Position numbers and translations under genes: made by a program. From Nocardiopsis terrae (GTDB lineage: Bacteria > Actinomycetota > Actinomycetes > Streptosporangiales > Streptosporangiaceae): 64,000 nt of DNA. Position 1 is the stretch's first letter; each line of letters begins with the position of its first letter. Below, in pieces: positions 1 through 7,083 of the stretch. The stretch covers positions 598,944 through 662,943 of the forward strand of contig NZ_BMXJ01000001.1 in NCBI RefSeq assembly GCF_014651695.1. The letters are read 5' to 3'. Below the pieces are notes generated by a model, which saw nothing but the letters and a program-made list of their open reading frames with translations, was not told the origin of the DNA and made no database searches.

Positions 1-56
1 TCCACGATCTCGCGGGGCCCGTAGCCCTCGGCGAACAGCTTGTAGCCGACCTTCAT
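1..56 (-). CDS. LLM-class F420-dependent oxidoreductase, N-terminus only
   Basis: Only the first 18 codons lie in the window; the gene runs off the left edge. The N-terminus reads MKVGYKLFAEGYGPREIVE. This is the usual first beta-strand and following segment of the luciferase-like, F420-dependent oxidoreductases of the glucose-6-phosphate dehydrogenase/TIGR03557 type. ATG is at 56-54 on the minus strand. A perfect 9-bp inverted repeat (81-100, GGCCTCCGG/CCGGAGGCC) lies just upstream in its leader. Substrate cannot be judged from so short a piece. Confidence 0.6.
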   Translation of the reverse strand, partial: MKVGYKLFAEGYGPREIV

Positions 57-490
57 CCCGACCCCCGTCAGGTCTGCCGCGGCCTCCGGGACCGGAGGCC
101 GTCCTGTCGCTCTCCCGCCGTCCCCCGTCGCAGGACTCAAGGGTTTCGACGGGCTCGTTCCCGCCCTGCCCGGGGGCGGGTCAGGGGAAACACCGGAGCA
201 ACCCAACCGTCACATACCAGGACATAGCAGACAGATCTCCGGGTCACACCGCCCAGAGTGACCGCCCCTCCACGGAGAATCGAAAGCCATTCACCGATGC
301 TGAACAGGGGCGTTATCAGCACTGGTGGTTCAACGGATGCACGTTCACACGATCGACTTCATAGTCGAACCCACGCCCCATAAGGACGACCGAGAAGAAG
401 GAACTTTCCGGTCACCCCCCTTTATGGGGACCCCGGTCCGCGGAAACACTGAATTCCGTGGATTCCCGCTGCACGAGAAAAGGAAAAGAC
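57..490. other. Divergent intergenic region
   Basis: This 434-base stretch separates the leftward F420 oxidoreductase from the rightward cutinase. Open frames here lack codon bias and family resemblance. Apart from the inverted repeat at 81-100 and the cutinase Shine-Dalgarno (AGGAAAAG, about 482-488) no clear element is seen. Confidence 0.5.
81..100. repeat. 9-bp perfect inverted repeat upstream of the F420 oxidoreductase
   Basis: GGCCTCCGG, a two-base spacer, then CCGGAGGCC. It sits 25 bases upstream of the leftward gene start, so it could be a leader hairpin or an operator. No T-run follows on either side. Confidence 0.4.
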
Positions 491-1423
491 GTGCGAACAG
501 AGAATCCCCCCTCCCCCGTCTCCCCCAAGGTTCCGCGAAGCCGCTCCTGGCTCTCCGGGATCGCCGCGAAGTCCGCTCTGGTCATCGGGCTCTCCCTCTT
601 CGGCGCCGGCGCCGTCGTCGCCCCGGCCCAGGCCGCCAACCCGCACGAGCGCGGCCCGGACCCGACCGAGCGAAGCGTCACCGCCTCCCGAGGCCACCTC
701 GACACCGACACCACCAGCGTCTCCTCCTTCGTGAGCGGCTTCGGCGGCGGCACCATCTACCACCCCACCAACACCGACGAGGGCACCTACGGCGGCGTCG
801 TGATCGCGCCCGGCTACACCGCGAGCTCGACGTCCATGTCCTGGTACGGGCACCGCATCGCCTCCCAGGGCTTCGTGGTGTTCACGATCGACACCAACAC
901 GCGGTACGACCAGCCCGACAGCCGCGGCCGCCAGCTGGACTCGGCGCTGGACTACCTGGTCGACCGCAGTGACGTCAGAGGCATGGTGGACGAGGACCGC
1001 CTGGCCGTGATGGGCCACTCCATGGGCGGCGGCGGCACCCTCGCGATCGCCGAGGACCGGCCGGAGCTGCGCGCGGCGATCCCGCTGACGCCGTGGCACC
1101 TCCAGAAGCGCTGGGGGGACCTGGAGACCCCGACCCTGATCATCGGGGCCGAGAACGACTCCGTCGCGTCGGTCCGCTCGCACTCGATCCCGATGTACGA
1201 GAGCCTGGACAGGTCCCTGGACAGCGCCTACCTGGAGCTGCGCGGCGCGAGCCACTTCGCCCCGAACTACTCCAACACGACCATCGCGAAGTACAGCATC
1301 TCCTGGTTGAAGCGGTTCGTGGACGATGACGTGCGCTACGACCAGTTCCTGTGCCCGCCGCCCCGGACCGGGTTCGGCACCGACTTCTCCGACTACCGGG
1401 ACACCTGCCCGCACGGCGGCTGA
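491..1423 (+). CDS. Secreted cutinase / polyester (PET) hydrolase family alpha/beta-hydrolase
   Basis: A secreted serine esterase of the actinobacterial cutinase family, which hydrolyses cutin and aromatic polyesters. A signal peptide spans residues 1 to about 48 and ends APAQA before ANPHERGP, matching the mature start of Thermobifida cutinases. Catalytic residues are Ser177 (GHSMGG), Asp223 (ENDSV) and His255 (SHFAPN). Their spacing of 46 and 32 residues equals that of TfCut2 (S130/D176/H208). Two C-terminal Cys (QFLC and DTC) form the family's disulfide. By my alignment Ala111 replaces TfCut2 Gly62, and the Ca2+-site residues D174/D204/E253 become Glu221/Arg251/Ser300. GTG 491 is preferred over the in-frame GTG at 458 because AGGAAAAG precedes it. 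A strong terminator follows at 1443. Family assignment is firm; activity on PET is untested inference. Confidence 0.93.
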   Translation: MRTENPPSPVSPKVPRSRSWLSGIAAKSALVIGLSLFGAGAVVAPAQAANPHERGPDPTERSVTASRGHLDTDTTSVSSFVSGFGGGTIYHPTNTDEGTYGGVVIAPGYTASSTSMSWYGHRIASQGFVVFTIDTNTRYDQPDSRGRQLDSALDYLVDRSDVRGMVDEDRLAVMGHSMGGGGTLAIAEDRPELRAAIPLTPWHLQKRWGDLETPTLIIGAENDSVASVRSHSIPMYESLDRSLDSAYLELRGASHFAPNYSNTTIAKYSISWLKRFVDDDVRYDQFLCPPPRTGFGTDFSDYRDTCPHGG

Positions 1424-1442
1424 TCATCCCGGCCCCGCTCAC

Positions 1443-1482
1443 GGCGGCGGCCCGGAGGGACTTCTCCCTCCGGGCCGCCGCC
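1443..1482 (+). terminator. Terminator of the cutinase gene
   Basis: A perfect 18-bp stem (1443-1460 with 1465-1482) closes a CTTC tetraloop and is followed by the pyrimidine-rich TTCTTCGTGTT. It starts 19 bases after the cutinase stop codon. Confidence 0.9.
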
Positions 1483-1949
1483 TTCTTCGTGTTCCGCCGC
1501 GTCCTCGTGCCCGAACCGGGGAACGAGGAACGCGGGGGACCAGCGCGTCCGACACCGTTCGGGACGCGCGCAGTACCGGGAGAGCACCACAGGGCACTCC
1601 CGCACACTGTTGAGGAACGGTTCACCGGATCCGCCCCTTCTCGGGACGGACCCGCCGCCGGCGCGGTCCCGAGCGCGAGACCTGTACCGGGGGTCAGGGC
1701 CCTCGGGGACGGAGACCACGAAGGCGCCGCCCGCCCCGCCCGGCCCCGGCCCCGGCCGGAATCCCGTCCCGTACGGGGGCCCGGTCGGAGACCGCCGGGC
1801 GGGGTCCGTGCCCCCGGTACACATCGCGCGAGGGGTGCACCGACCCGGAAGGCGTCGGCCGCAAGAGCCCCGGCAGGGCGGGGTTCCCGCACGACGGACA
1901 CCCAGCCGGCCCCGAGGCCGGGGGCCGCCCGTCACGGCCACGCACACGG

Positions 1950-1982
1950 CGGCGGCCCGGAGGGGATCCCTCCGGGCCGCCG
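1950..1982 (+). terminator. Second copy of the cutinase-type terminator
   Basis: A perfect 15-bp stem (CGGCGGCCCGGAGGG with its complement) closes a 3-base loop and is followed by TTCCTCTCGTG. Stem and flanks (GTGCTCCGCCACG) closely copy the terminator at 1443-1482. It lies downstream of livK on the other strand but lacks a T-run in that direction, so it reads best on the plus strand. Confidence 0.7.
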
Positions 1983-2063
1983 TTCCTCTCGTGCTCCGCC
2001 ACGCCCTTCGGACACCGGCGGGGTCGTGACCGGCCGGTCGTGACCGTGTCAGTCGTGACCCTT

Positions 2064-3395
2064 CTAGTCGTGGAAGGGGAGCTCCTCCGGGGAGAGCCGC
2101 TCGAAGTCGGTCTCCTCGATGGGGCCGCCCTCGCGGTCAGTCACCCGGGCCTCCTGGACCATCTCGATGTTGCCGCCCGCCTCGTACTGGACGACGTACA
2201 CGCCCTGGTGCCCGCCGTGGTCACCCTCGCTGGAGGAGAACGGCGTGTAGCCGGGCCCCTGCCACTCCTGCGTCTCCAGGGCGTCGATCAGGGCCTGCCG
2301 GGTGAGGTCCTCACCCGCGGACTTCAGAACCTGGGCGAACATGACGGCCTGGGTCATGCCGAAGATGTGCGTGTTGGTGAGGGCAGCGCCGTCGCCGTCG
2401 CCGTACTCGTCGTAGATCGCGATGAAGAACTGTCCCCAGTCGTCCTCCTCGTCCTCAACCCGCGGCATGTAGCTCGTGATCAGCATTTCGTCGAGGAAGG
2501 CGTCGGCCGGGACGTCCTCGGCGTCGGAACCCTCGGTGAACTCGGCCAGCAGCGCCTGCAGCGTCGCGGTGTCACCGCCGATGCTGGAGACCACCCACTG
2601 GGGCTCGTAGCCGATCCGGGCGGCTTCGAGCATGGCGAGCGCGGTGAAGGTGGGGATGCAGGAGCAGACGACCACCTCCGCTCCGGAGTTCTCCATCTCC
2701 GCGATCTGCGAGCTGAGGTCGGGGACCTCCGACTCGTAGTGCTCACGGGCCACGACCGCGTCGCTGAGGTACTGGTCGAGACCCGCCTGGGAGTCCTCAC
2801 CGATGTCGTCGTTCTGGTACAGGTAGCCGACGTTCTGGTCGGGGAAGTTCTCGGCGATGTACTCGCCCTGGATCTTCGCTTCCTTGGTGTAGTCGGTCTG
2901 CCACCCGTAGGTGAGCGGGTGCTCCTCGGTGTTGTTCCAGGCCAGTGCGCCTGAGGACGGGAAGACGTCGGGGACGCCCTCCTCGTTGAGGTAGTCGAGG
3001 ACACCGCTGTGGGTGGGTGTGCCCAGGCCGCCCACCATCGCGAAGATCTCGTCCTCGATGACCAGCTGGCGGGTGACGTCGATGGTCTGGGACGGGTCGT
3101 AGGCGTCGTCCTCGACCCGGTAGTCGATCTCCCGGCCGTTCACACCGCCCTGGGCGTTGACGTAGTCGAACACGGCGGCCGCCCCCTGGGAGACCGCCAG
3201 GTAGCCGGGCGCCGCGGGCCCGGTCAGGGGCTGGTGGGAGCCGATGACGACGCTGTCGTCGGTGACACCCGGAGCGATGTCCAGGTCGGCGTCGGCGCCG
3301 TCGGTGACCTCGCCGGCACCGGTGCAGGCGGTGGCCAGCATGACCAGGGCCAGCCCGGAGGCCAGAAGGGCCCGGGTTCCACTGCGTGTACGCAT
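2064..3395 (-). CDS. livK: Branched-chain amino acid ABC transporter, substrate-binding lipoprotein
   Basis: The extracytoplasmic ligand-binding component (Leu/Ile/Val-binding, type I periplasmic-binding fold) of a Liv-type importer. The N-terminus is a lipoprotein signal with lipobox LATAC, so Cys24 would be lipidated and the protein anchored outside the membrane. The mature part begins with the family segment DDSVVIGSHQPLTGPAA and contains the fold's central YLYQNDDIGEDSQAG hinge-proximal strand. At 443 residues it is at the long end of the family. It is the last gene of livG-livF-livH-livM-livK, 22 bases after livM. The ligand may be another amino acid, amide or urea; sequence alone does not decide. 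Confidence 0.92.
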   Translation of the reverse strand: MRTRSGTRALLASGLALVMLATACTGAGEVTDGADADLDIAPGVTDDSVVIGSHQPLTGPAAPGYLAVSQGAAAVFDYVNAQGGVNGREIDYRVEDDAYDPSQTIDVTRQLVIEDEIFAMVGGLGTPTHSGVLDYLNEEGVPDVFPSSGALAWNNTEEHPLTYGWQTDYTKEAKIQGEYIAENFPDQNVGYLYQNDDIGEDSQAGLDQYLSDAVVAREHYESEVPDLSSQIAEMENSGAEVVVCSCIPTFTALAMLEAARIGYEPQWVVSSIGGDTATLQALLAEFTEGSDAEDVPADAFLDEMLITSYMPRVEDEEDDWGQFFIAIYDEYGDGDGAALTNTHIFGMTQAVMFAQVLKSAGEDLTRQALIDALETQEWQGPGYTPFSSSEGDHGGHQGVYVVQYEAGGNIEMVQEARVTDREGGPIEETDFERLSPEELPFHD

Positions 3396-3417
3396 GGTCT
3401 TCTCCTTTACTAGGGGG

Positions 3418-4512
3418 TCAAGAGGAGTTGCTGCGGGCTCGGAGACGGGCTCTGAGGTTCTGGAGGGCCCCGTGGACGCCCAGGGGCCAGAAGCGCAGGA
3501 CGAGGATGAGAACGATGCCGAAGAACACGATCGGCAGGTTGTTCTCGGCGTCGCGGGTCATGTTCAGGGAGCGGGCCAGGTCGGTGGCCCAGATCTCCAG
3601 GTAGACGATGGCGACCGAGGCCCAGAGGGCGCCCCACAGGCTGCCGATGCCGCCGAGGACCAGGGCCGCGAGCAGGGTCAGCGAGAGCACCAGGGTGAAG
3701 CTGCTCGGGGTGACGGTACCGAGCACGTAGGCCTGGAGCCCTCCGGCCAGACCGCCGGCGGCGGAGGCGATCACGAAGGCCACCACCTTGGTCTTGCCGA
3801 CGGGGATGCCCGCCATCGAGGCGGCGGTCTCGTCGTCGCGGATGGCGCGCATCCGGCGGCCGAGCCGGCCGGCGGAGACGGTGGCGAGCAGGGCCAGGCC
3901 GACGACGACCGTGGTCCACACGACCAGGGTCCGCCACTCGCTGGTGGTCACGAGGCCGTCGAGGAAGGGCGGGACTCCGGCGGTGCGGATGTTCAGACCG
4001 TTGCTGCCGCCGAGGAAGTCGTGGTAGCGGTGCGTGAGCCCGGGCAGTCCGACGGCGAGGATGAGGGTGGCGCCGGCCAGGTAGGGGCCGTGCAGGCGCG
4101 CGGTGGCGGCGCCGACCGCGACACCCGCCACGATCGAGACCAGGACGATGATGCCGAGGTTGGCGACGATCGGCAGTGTCGGCTGGTGCAGGACGAGCAG
4201 GGCCATCGAGTAGGCGCCGATCATCATGAACGCGCCGTGGCCGAGGGAGACCTGGCCGGAGCCGCCGACGAGCAGTTGAAGGCCCGCGATGGCGAGCATC
4301 GTGTACCCCACCGCGGCGATCCGCAGGGCGGTGAGGTCGCCGGTGGCGAACAGCAGTCCGGTCACGGCGGCGAGCCCGAGGGCGGCCAGCAGCAGGTGGC
4401 GGGCGGGCAGGGGCAGCGCTCCCCAGCGGGAGGTGCCCGGGGTCCGGGGCGGGGTCGTTCCGGCGCCGGAGGCGGCGGGGCGCTCTTCGCGCTGTGTGGT
4501 GGGCGAGGTCAT
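3418..4512 (-). CDS. livM: Branched-chain amino acid ABC transporter permease LivM
   Basis: An inner-membrane permease of the Liv/HAAT family, 364 residues with about nine to ten hydrophobic segments. A Ser/Thr/Pro-rich cytoplasmic N-tail precedes the first membrane segment. The segment GGSGQVSLGHGAFMMIGAY is the conserved LivM signature, and the EAA-like cytoplasmic loop reads RRMRAIRDDETAASMAGI, which contacts the ATPases. It starts 6 bases after livH and would pair with LivH to form the translocation pore. Confidence 0.93.
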   Translation of the reverse strand: MTSPTTQREERPAASGAGTTPPRTPGTSRWGALPLPARHLLLAALGLAAVTGLLFATGDLTALRIAAVGYTMLAIAGLQLLVGGSGQVSLGHGAFMMIGAYSMALLVLHQPTLPIVANLGIIVLVSIVAGVAVGAATARLHGPYLAGATLILAVGLPGLTHRYHDFLGGSNGLNIRTAGVPPFLDGLVTTSEWRTLVVWTTVVVGLALLATVSAGRLGRRMRAIRDDETAASMAGIPVGKTKVVAFVIASAAGGLAGGLQAYVLGTVTPSSFTLVLSLTLLAALVLGGIGSLWGALWASVAIVYLEIWATDLARSLNMTRDAENNLPIVFFGIVLILVLRFWPLGVHGALQNLRARLRARSNSS

Positions 4513-4518
4513 GACTGG

Positions 4519-5370
4519 CTACACCTTTCGCGCGGTCGGTCGGGACAGGATGCCGTCGGGGCGCACGCTCAGGACGATGACGACGATGGCGAGAGCGGTC
4601 AGGGTCGCCAGTTCGGGTCCGACGTAACCGGACACGTAGGACATGCCGAGGCCGATGAGCAGGCCGCCGATGACGGCGCCGAAGGGGTTGTCCAGTCCGC
4701 CGACCACCGCCGCGGTGATACCGAAGACGAACACGACGTCGAAGACGTTCGGCGAGATGAACGGCGGCCCGGCGAGCATGCCCGCGAGGGCGCCGATGAG
4801 GGAGGCGATGCCCCAGCCCGCGGTGAGCATCATGCCGACCTTCACTCCGCTGAGCCGGGCGGCCTCGGGGTGGAAGGCGGCGGCGCGCATCCGCAGCCCG
4901 AGCGGGGTGAACCGGTACAGGGCGAACAGCAGCAGGGCGGCGATGCCCACGGACACCAGCGCGAACACGTCCGAGGGGGCGAAGCGGCCCACGTAGCTGA
5001 ACGCGTAGCCGAAGCTGTGCTGTTCGTTGCCCCAGATCATGCCGACCCCGCCCTGGACCACCAGGAGGAGGCCGAGGGTGACGATGATGGCGTTGAGCTG
5101 GGAGGTGCGGGCGATGGGCCGCACGACCACGCGTTCCACGAACGCGCCGACGAGCAGACCCGTTCCGAGGGCGGCGGCGAAGCCGATCCAGTAGGAGCCG
5201 GTGAGCTGGGTGACCGTGTAGGCGGCGTAGACCGACAGCAGGGCGAGGGCCGGCTGGGCGAAGTTCACCAGCCGTGTGGCCTGGTAGATGATGACCAGGG
5301 CCAGCGCCAGTGCCGCGTAGGCCGCCCCGGACGCCAACCCGTTGAGGGTCAGGGTGATGAAGTAGTTCAT
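4519..5370 (-). CDS. livH: Branched-chain amino acid ABC transporter permease LivH
   Basis: The second permease of the importer, 283 residues and almost entirely hydrophobic (about eight membrane segments). The LivH signature LNGLASGAAYAALALALVI is at residues 8-26, and the cytoplasmic coupling loop LGLRMRAAAFHPEAARLSG lies near residue 155. It follows livF by 9 bases and precedes livM by 6 bases, which indicates co-translation. Confidence 0.93.
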   Translation of the reverse strand: MNYFITLTLNGLASGAAYAALALALVIIYQATRLVNFAQPALALLSVYAAYTVTQLTGSYWIGFAAALGTGLLVGAFVERVVVRPIARTSQLNAIIVTLGLLLVVQGGVGMIWGNEQHSFGYAFSYVGRFAPSDVFALVSVGIAALLLFALYRFTPLGLRMRAAAFHPEAARLSGVKVGMMLTAGWGIASLIGALAGMLAGPPFISPNVFDVVFVFGITAAVVGGLDNPFGAVIGGLLIGLGMSYVSGYVGPELATLTALAIVVIVLSVRPDGILSRPTARKV

Positions 5371-5379
5371 GGGTCTCCC

Positions 5380-6129
5380 TCAGAAGCCGAGGTAGGCGTG
5401 GCGCGTACGGTCGTCGGCCAGGAGTCCGTCGGAGGGCCCCTCCGCGGCGACGCGTCCCTGGTTGAGGACGAAGCCGTGGTCGGTGACGGACAGGGCCCCG
5501 GCGGCGTTCTGCTCGACGAGGACGACGGTGAGGCCGGTCCGGTCGCGCAGGTCGCGCAGCAGGCTGAAGATCTGTTTGGTGATCAGCGGCGCGAGACCGA
5601 GCGAGGGCTCGTCGAGGAGCAGCACCTTGGGCCTGGCCATGAGCGCGCGGCCGATGGCGAGCATCTGGCGCTCACCTCCGGAGAGGGTTCCGGCGGGCCT
5701 GGACCGGCGTTCCACCAGGGGCGGGAAGAGGTCCATGACCTCGTCGAGCGTGGTGCGGTCGCGCCGGTCGGAGCGCCACAGGGCGCCCAGGCGCAGGTTC
5801 TCCTCCACGGTGAGCTCGATGATCACGCCGCCGCCCTCGGGAACGTGGGCGAGGCCCCGGGTGATGACCTTCTCGGTGGGCAGCCGGGTGATGTCCTCAC
5901 CCGCCAGCCGGACCTTCCCCGAAGTCGCCCGGTGCAGGCCGGTGAGGGTGCGCAGCAGGGTGGTCTTGCCCGCGCCGTTGGCGCCGAGGACGGCGCACAG
6001 GCCGCGTTCGGGCACGTTCAGGCTGACCTCGTCGAGGGCGCGGACCGCGCCGTAGGAGGCGCTGAGGCCCTCCACGCTCAGGAGCGTCTCGCCGGTCTGC
6101 GGGGTGCTGTTCAGCGGTGCGTCGCTCAT
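5380..6129 (-). CDS. livF: Branched-chain amino acid ABC transporter ATP-binding protein LivF
   Basis: A cytoplasmic ATPase of the Liv importer with Walker A GANGAGKTTLL near residue 50, ABC signature LSGGERQ, Walker B VLLLDEPSLGL and the H-loop region. Length (249 residues) is slightly above the usual LivF because of an N-terminal extension (MSDAPLNSTPQTGE). Its start overlaps the livG stop by 4 bases, so the two ATPases are probably made in equal amounts. Confidence 0.94.
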   Translation of the reverse strand: MSDAPLNSTPQTGETLLSVEGLSASYGAVRALDEVSLNVPERGLCAVLGANGAGKTTLLRTLTGLHRATSGKVRLAGEDITRLPTEKVITRGLAHVPEGGGVIIELTVEENLRLGALWRSDRRDRTTLDEVMDLFPPLVERRSRPAGTLSGGERQMLAIGRALMARPKVLLLDEPSLGLAPLITKQIFSLLRDLRDRTGLTVVLVEQNAAGALSVTDHGFVLNQGRVAAEGPSDGLLADDRTRHAYLGF

Positions 6130-6974
6130 CCGGCGGCTCCGTTCCCGTTGCCGTGCGTGGGTTCGACGGCGGCTCGGCCGCCTCCCGAGGCTTCTTCGGA
6201 GGCGGGTGTGCCCAGGTAGGCCTGGGTGACGGCGGGGTCGGCCCGGACCTGCGAGGGGGTTCCGGAGGCGATGACCTTGCCGAAGTTGAGGACCACGATG
6301 TGGTCGCAGACCTCCATGACCAGGTCCATGTGGTGTTCGACGAGGACGACCGCCATGTCCTGACTGAAGCCGCGGATCTGCTTGGCGAGGGTGTCCATCT
6401 GCTGGCCGGAGAGCCCGCTGGCGGGTTCGTCCAGGAGCAGGAGTTCGGGTTCGCCGACACAGGCCCGGGCGAGGGCGACCTGCTTCTGCACGCCGTAGGG
6501 GAGGGTGCCGGGCAGGCGGAGGGCGTGCTCGGCGACCCCGAAGCGTTCCAGGGCGGCCATGGCGCGCTCCCTGAGTTCGCGCTCCTCGCGGTGGTGCCTG
6601 CCCAGGCCGCTGATGAGGGAGAACGCGCCGCCCCTGGCGAGGCGGTCGGCGCCGACCATGACGTTCCCCAGGACGGACATCATCGGGAAGAGGTTGAGGC
6701 CCTGGAAGGTGCGGGCGATCCCGGCCCTGGCCAGGTGGTGCGTCCGCTTTCCGGGCGGCGGCGCCCCCTTCCAGGAGATGGTTCCGCCGGTGGGGCGCAG
6801 CACCCCGGACAGGACGTTGAAGAGGGTCGTCTTGCCGGCTCCGTTGGGGCCGATGAGGCCGACGACGGAGCCCGGCTCGACCTGGAGTCCGACGTCGTCG
6901 AGCGCCGTGAGCCCTCCGAAGCGCACGGTCACCCCGTCCGCTCTCAGGAGATGTTCCGGTGCGGTCGTTGTCAT
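6126..6974 (-). CDS. livG: Branched-chain amino acid ABC transporter ATP-binding protein LivG
   Basis: The first gene of the Liv operon. Walker A is GPNGAGKTTLF near residue 40 and Walker B is LLLLDEPASGL. The signature motif is LPYGVQKQ, the Tyr-containing form typical of LivG. The segment before it carries the extra helix (about 20 residues) that separates LivG from LivF. The 282 residues end in a Gly/Ala-rich tail. It overlaps livF by 4 bases. The operon promoter must lie in the 109 bases between the regulator gene and this start, where two GTTGGTATGA repeats occur. Confidence 0.94.
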   Translation of the reverse strand: MTTTAPEHLLRADGVTVRFGGLTALDDVGLQVEPGSVVGLIGPNGAGKTTLFNVLSGVLRPTGGTISWKGAPPPGKRTHHLARAGIARTFQGLNLFPMMSVLGNVMVGADRLARGGAFSLISGLGRHHREERELRERAMAALERFGVAEHALRLPGTLPYGVQKQVALARACVGEPELLLLDEPASGLSGQQMDTLAKQIRGFSQDMAVVLVEHHMDLVMEVCDHIVVLNFGKVIASGTPSQVRADPAVTQAYLGTPASEEASGGGRAAVEPTHGNGNGAAG

Positions 6975-7018
6975 GACTGCCTTTCTCTCGGTTTCGACCA
7001 GAGAACCCGTACCGACCA

Positions 7019-7042
7019 GTTGGTATGACCCTGTTGGTATGA
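7019..7042. promoter_or_regulatory. Direct repeat upstream of the Liv operon
   Basis: Two copies of GTTGGTATGA (7019-7028 and 7033-7042), start-to-start 14 bases, lie 45-70 bases upstream of livG. The first also falls in a TACC-N8-GGTA inverted pair. This is a plausible regulator site for the operon; the binding protein is unknown. Confidence 0.4.
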
Positions 7043-7083
7043 AGGGGCGCCGTCCGCCTCGTCGCGGCCGGCCCCGGGGTGGT

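Larger units (their letters stand above)
1424..2063. other. Non-coding stretch between cutinase and livK
   Basis: These 640 bases hold the cutinase terminator (1443-1482) and a second, nearly identical stem-loop (1950-1982). No frame in between looks like a protein. A weak inverted pair (TGTACCGGGGG near 1682, CCCCCGGTACA near 1811) is also present. The two terminators with nothing recognisable between them suggest loss of a gene or a local duplication. Confidence 0.6.

Noticed and set aside
3244..6219. Long plus-strand open frame of 991 codons opposite the Liv operon
   Set aside because: It is antisense to livH, livF and livM, rich in Gly/Asp/Glu/Arg with no domain, the usual shadow of high-GC genes.
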